From contig OX155972.1 in assembly GCA_944548615.1 (NCBI GenBank), forward strand, positions 2,407,625-2,471,624: 64,000 bases of DNA, in the 5' to 3' direction. The DNA is from Micropterix aruncella. Its lineage: Eukaryota > Arthropoda > Insecta > Lepidoptera > Micropterigidae. Positions 63,495-64,000 of this stretch are shown one piece after another (position 1 is the stretch's first letter; each line of letters opens with the position of its first letter). The position numbers and the translations under genes are program-made. Under the pieces are notes generated by a model. That model made no database searches and was not told the DNA's origin. It was given only the letters and a program-made list of their open reading frames with translations.

Positions 63495-64000
63495 GTGTTA
63501 GTGTTATTATTTCCTAAATTATTATTTCTAAACTTATTAGTTCTCTAAATCACTGATTTATAGAAAATGGTCCTCAAATAATGTTGAATATTTTGCAAAA
63601 CAACATGTATTTGGAAAATATTTTAAAATTATCAACAGCATCTATCAGTCAACTTGCCAACTACGCGCAATAACGACTTGGGAAGTTACTTTTCGAACCG
63701 CTAAGTCGCATTTTAAAACGCAATATTATAAAACAATTAAATAAATTTGACGAGATACACAAATGTATTTATTTTAAAAATAATTCAATAAAAAAGTCTT
63801 GACGATTCGGACGCTTATATTAATATATTCTTTTATGAGCACCATCTATCGGCTAACTTGTCAACTACACGCAACAACGATTTGAAGTAGTTGTTTTGCC
63901 AACTGCTAAGTCGCCGTAATAATAATTAATCGACGCACGTTTTAAAATGCAATAATAATTGATTAATTAATTTGATGTCAAACACAAAAATATGATTACT
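63495..64000. repeat. Imperfect ~200-bp direct duplication
   Basis: CATCTATCAGTCAACTTGCC...CCGCTAAGTCGCATTTTAAA (about 63640) recurs diverged as CATCTATCGGCTAACTTGTC...CTGCTAAGTCGCCG and TTTTAAAATGCAATAATAAT (about 63843). The window ends within it. Confidence 0.6.

Overview
The window looks like lepidopteran (moth or butterfly) nuclear DNA. It is AT-rich and eukaryotic, and it holds insect-type Helitrons ending in hairpin+CTAG, a TTAA-flanked piggyBac element, Tc1, two hAT types, Penelope-like and jockey/RTE retroelements, and several short repeat families that recur through the 64 kb. I could not confidently recognise a host protein-coding gene, a tRNA or an rRNA gene. The order Lepidoptera is an inference from the repeat repertoire, not from a host gene.

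Layout. 1-14 kb: decayed LINE 3' ends on both strands; a repeat (family B) split by a poly(A)-tailed LINE; three copies of a ~600 bp hairpin-bearing repeat (family A); and a non-autonomous Helitron at 7348-8180. 15-23.3 kb: a complete, very young Ty3/gypsy LTR retrotransposon (14998-23285). It has near-identical 1.07 kb LTRs, a 4-bp target duplication, gag, and pol in the -1 frame, with a textbook -1 frameshift site at the gag/pol overlap. It sits inside an older copy of a GC-richer retroposon (family C). 23.3-34.8 kb: family C and B copies, a fold-back MITE, a Penelope-like GIY-YIG fragment, and a hAT element nested in another hAT end. 35.2-36.7 kb: a 119-bp tandem array, then a 441-bp perfect palindrome bounded by TTAA. 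37.5-42.6 kb: a nearly full-length jockey-type LINE (intact ORF1, broken ORF2) that splits a family A copy. 43.6-51.3 kb: three Helitrons, a second Penelope copy interrupted by a LINE endonuclease fragment, a hAT element with an exact 8-bp target duplication, and a MITE. 51.9-54.4 kb: an apparently intact piggyBac transposon. 55-64 kb: 240 bp of pure (AT)n, an inverted copy of the MITE, a diverged relative of the 119-bp array, a Tc1 fossil split by family B, a LINE 3' end, an RTE 3' end, a clean family C copy and a long-TIR MITE.

The autonomous parts most likely to have been recently active are the Ty3/gypsy element and the piggyBac element; most other elements are fossils. Exact target-site duplications let several insertions be ordered: family B is older than the 930-2196 LINE; family A is older than the 37.7-42.2 kb LINE; family C is older than the gypsy element; the Tc1 element is older than its family B copy; the outer hAT end is older than the inner hAT. 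The density of nested elements and the lack of host genes fit a heterochromatic or sex-chromosome (W-like) segment, which is inference only.
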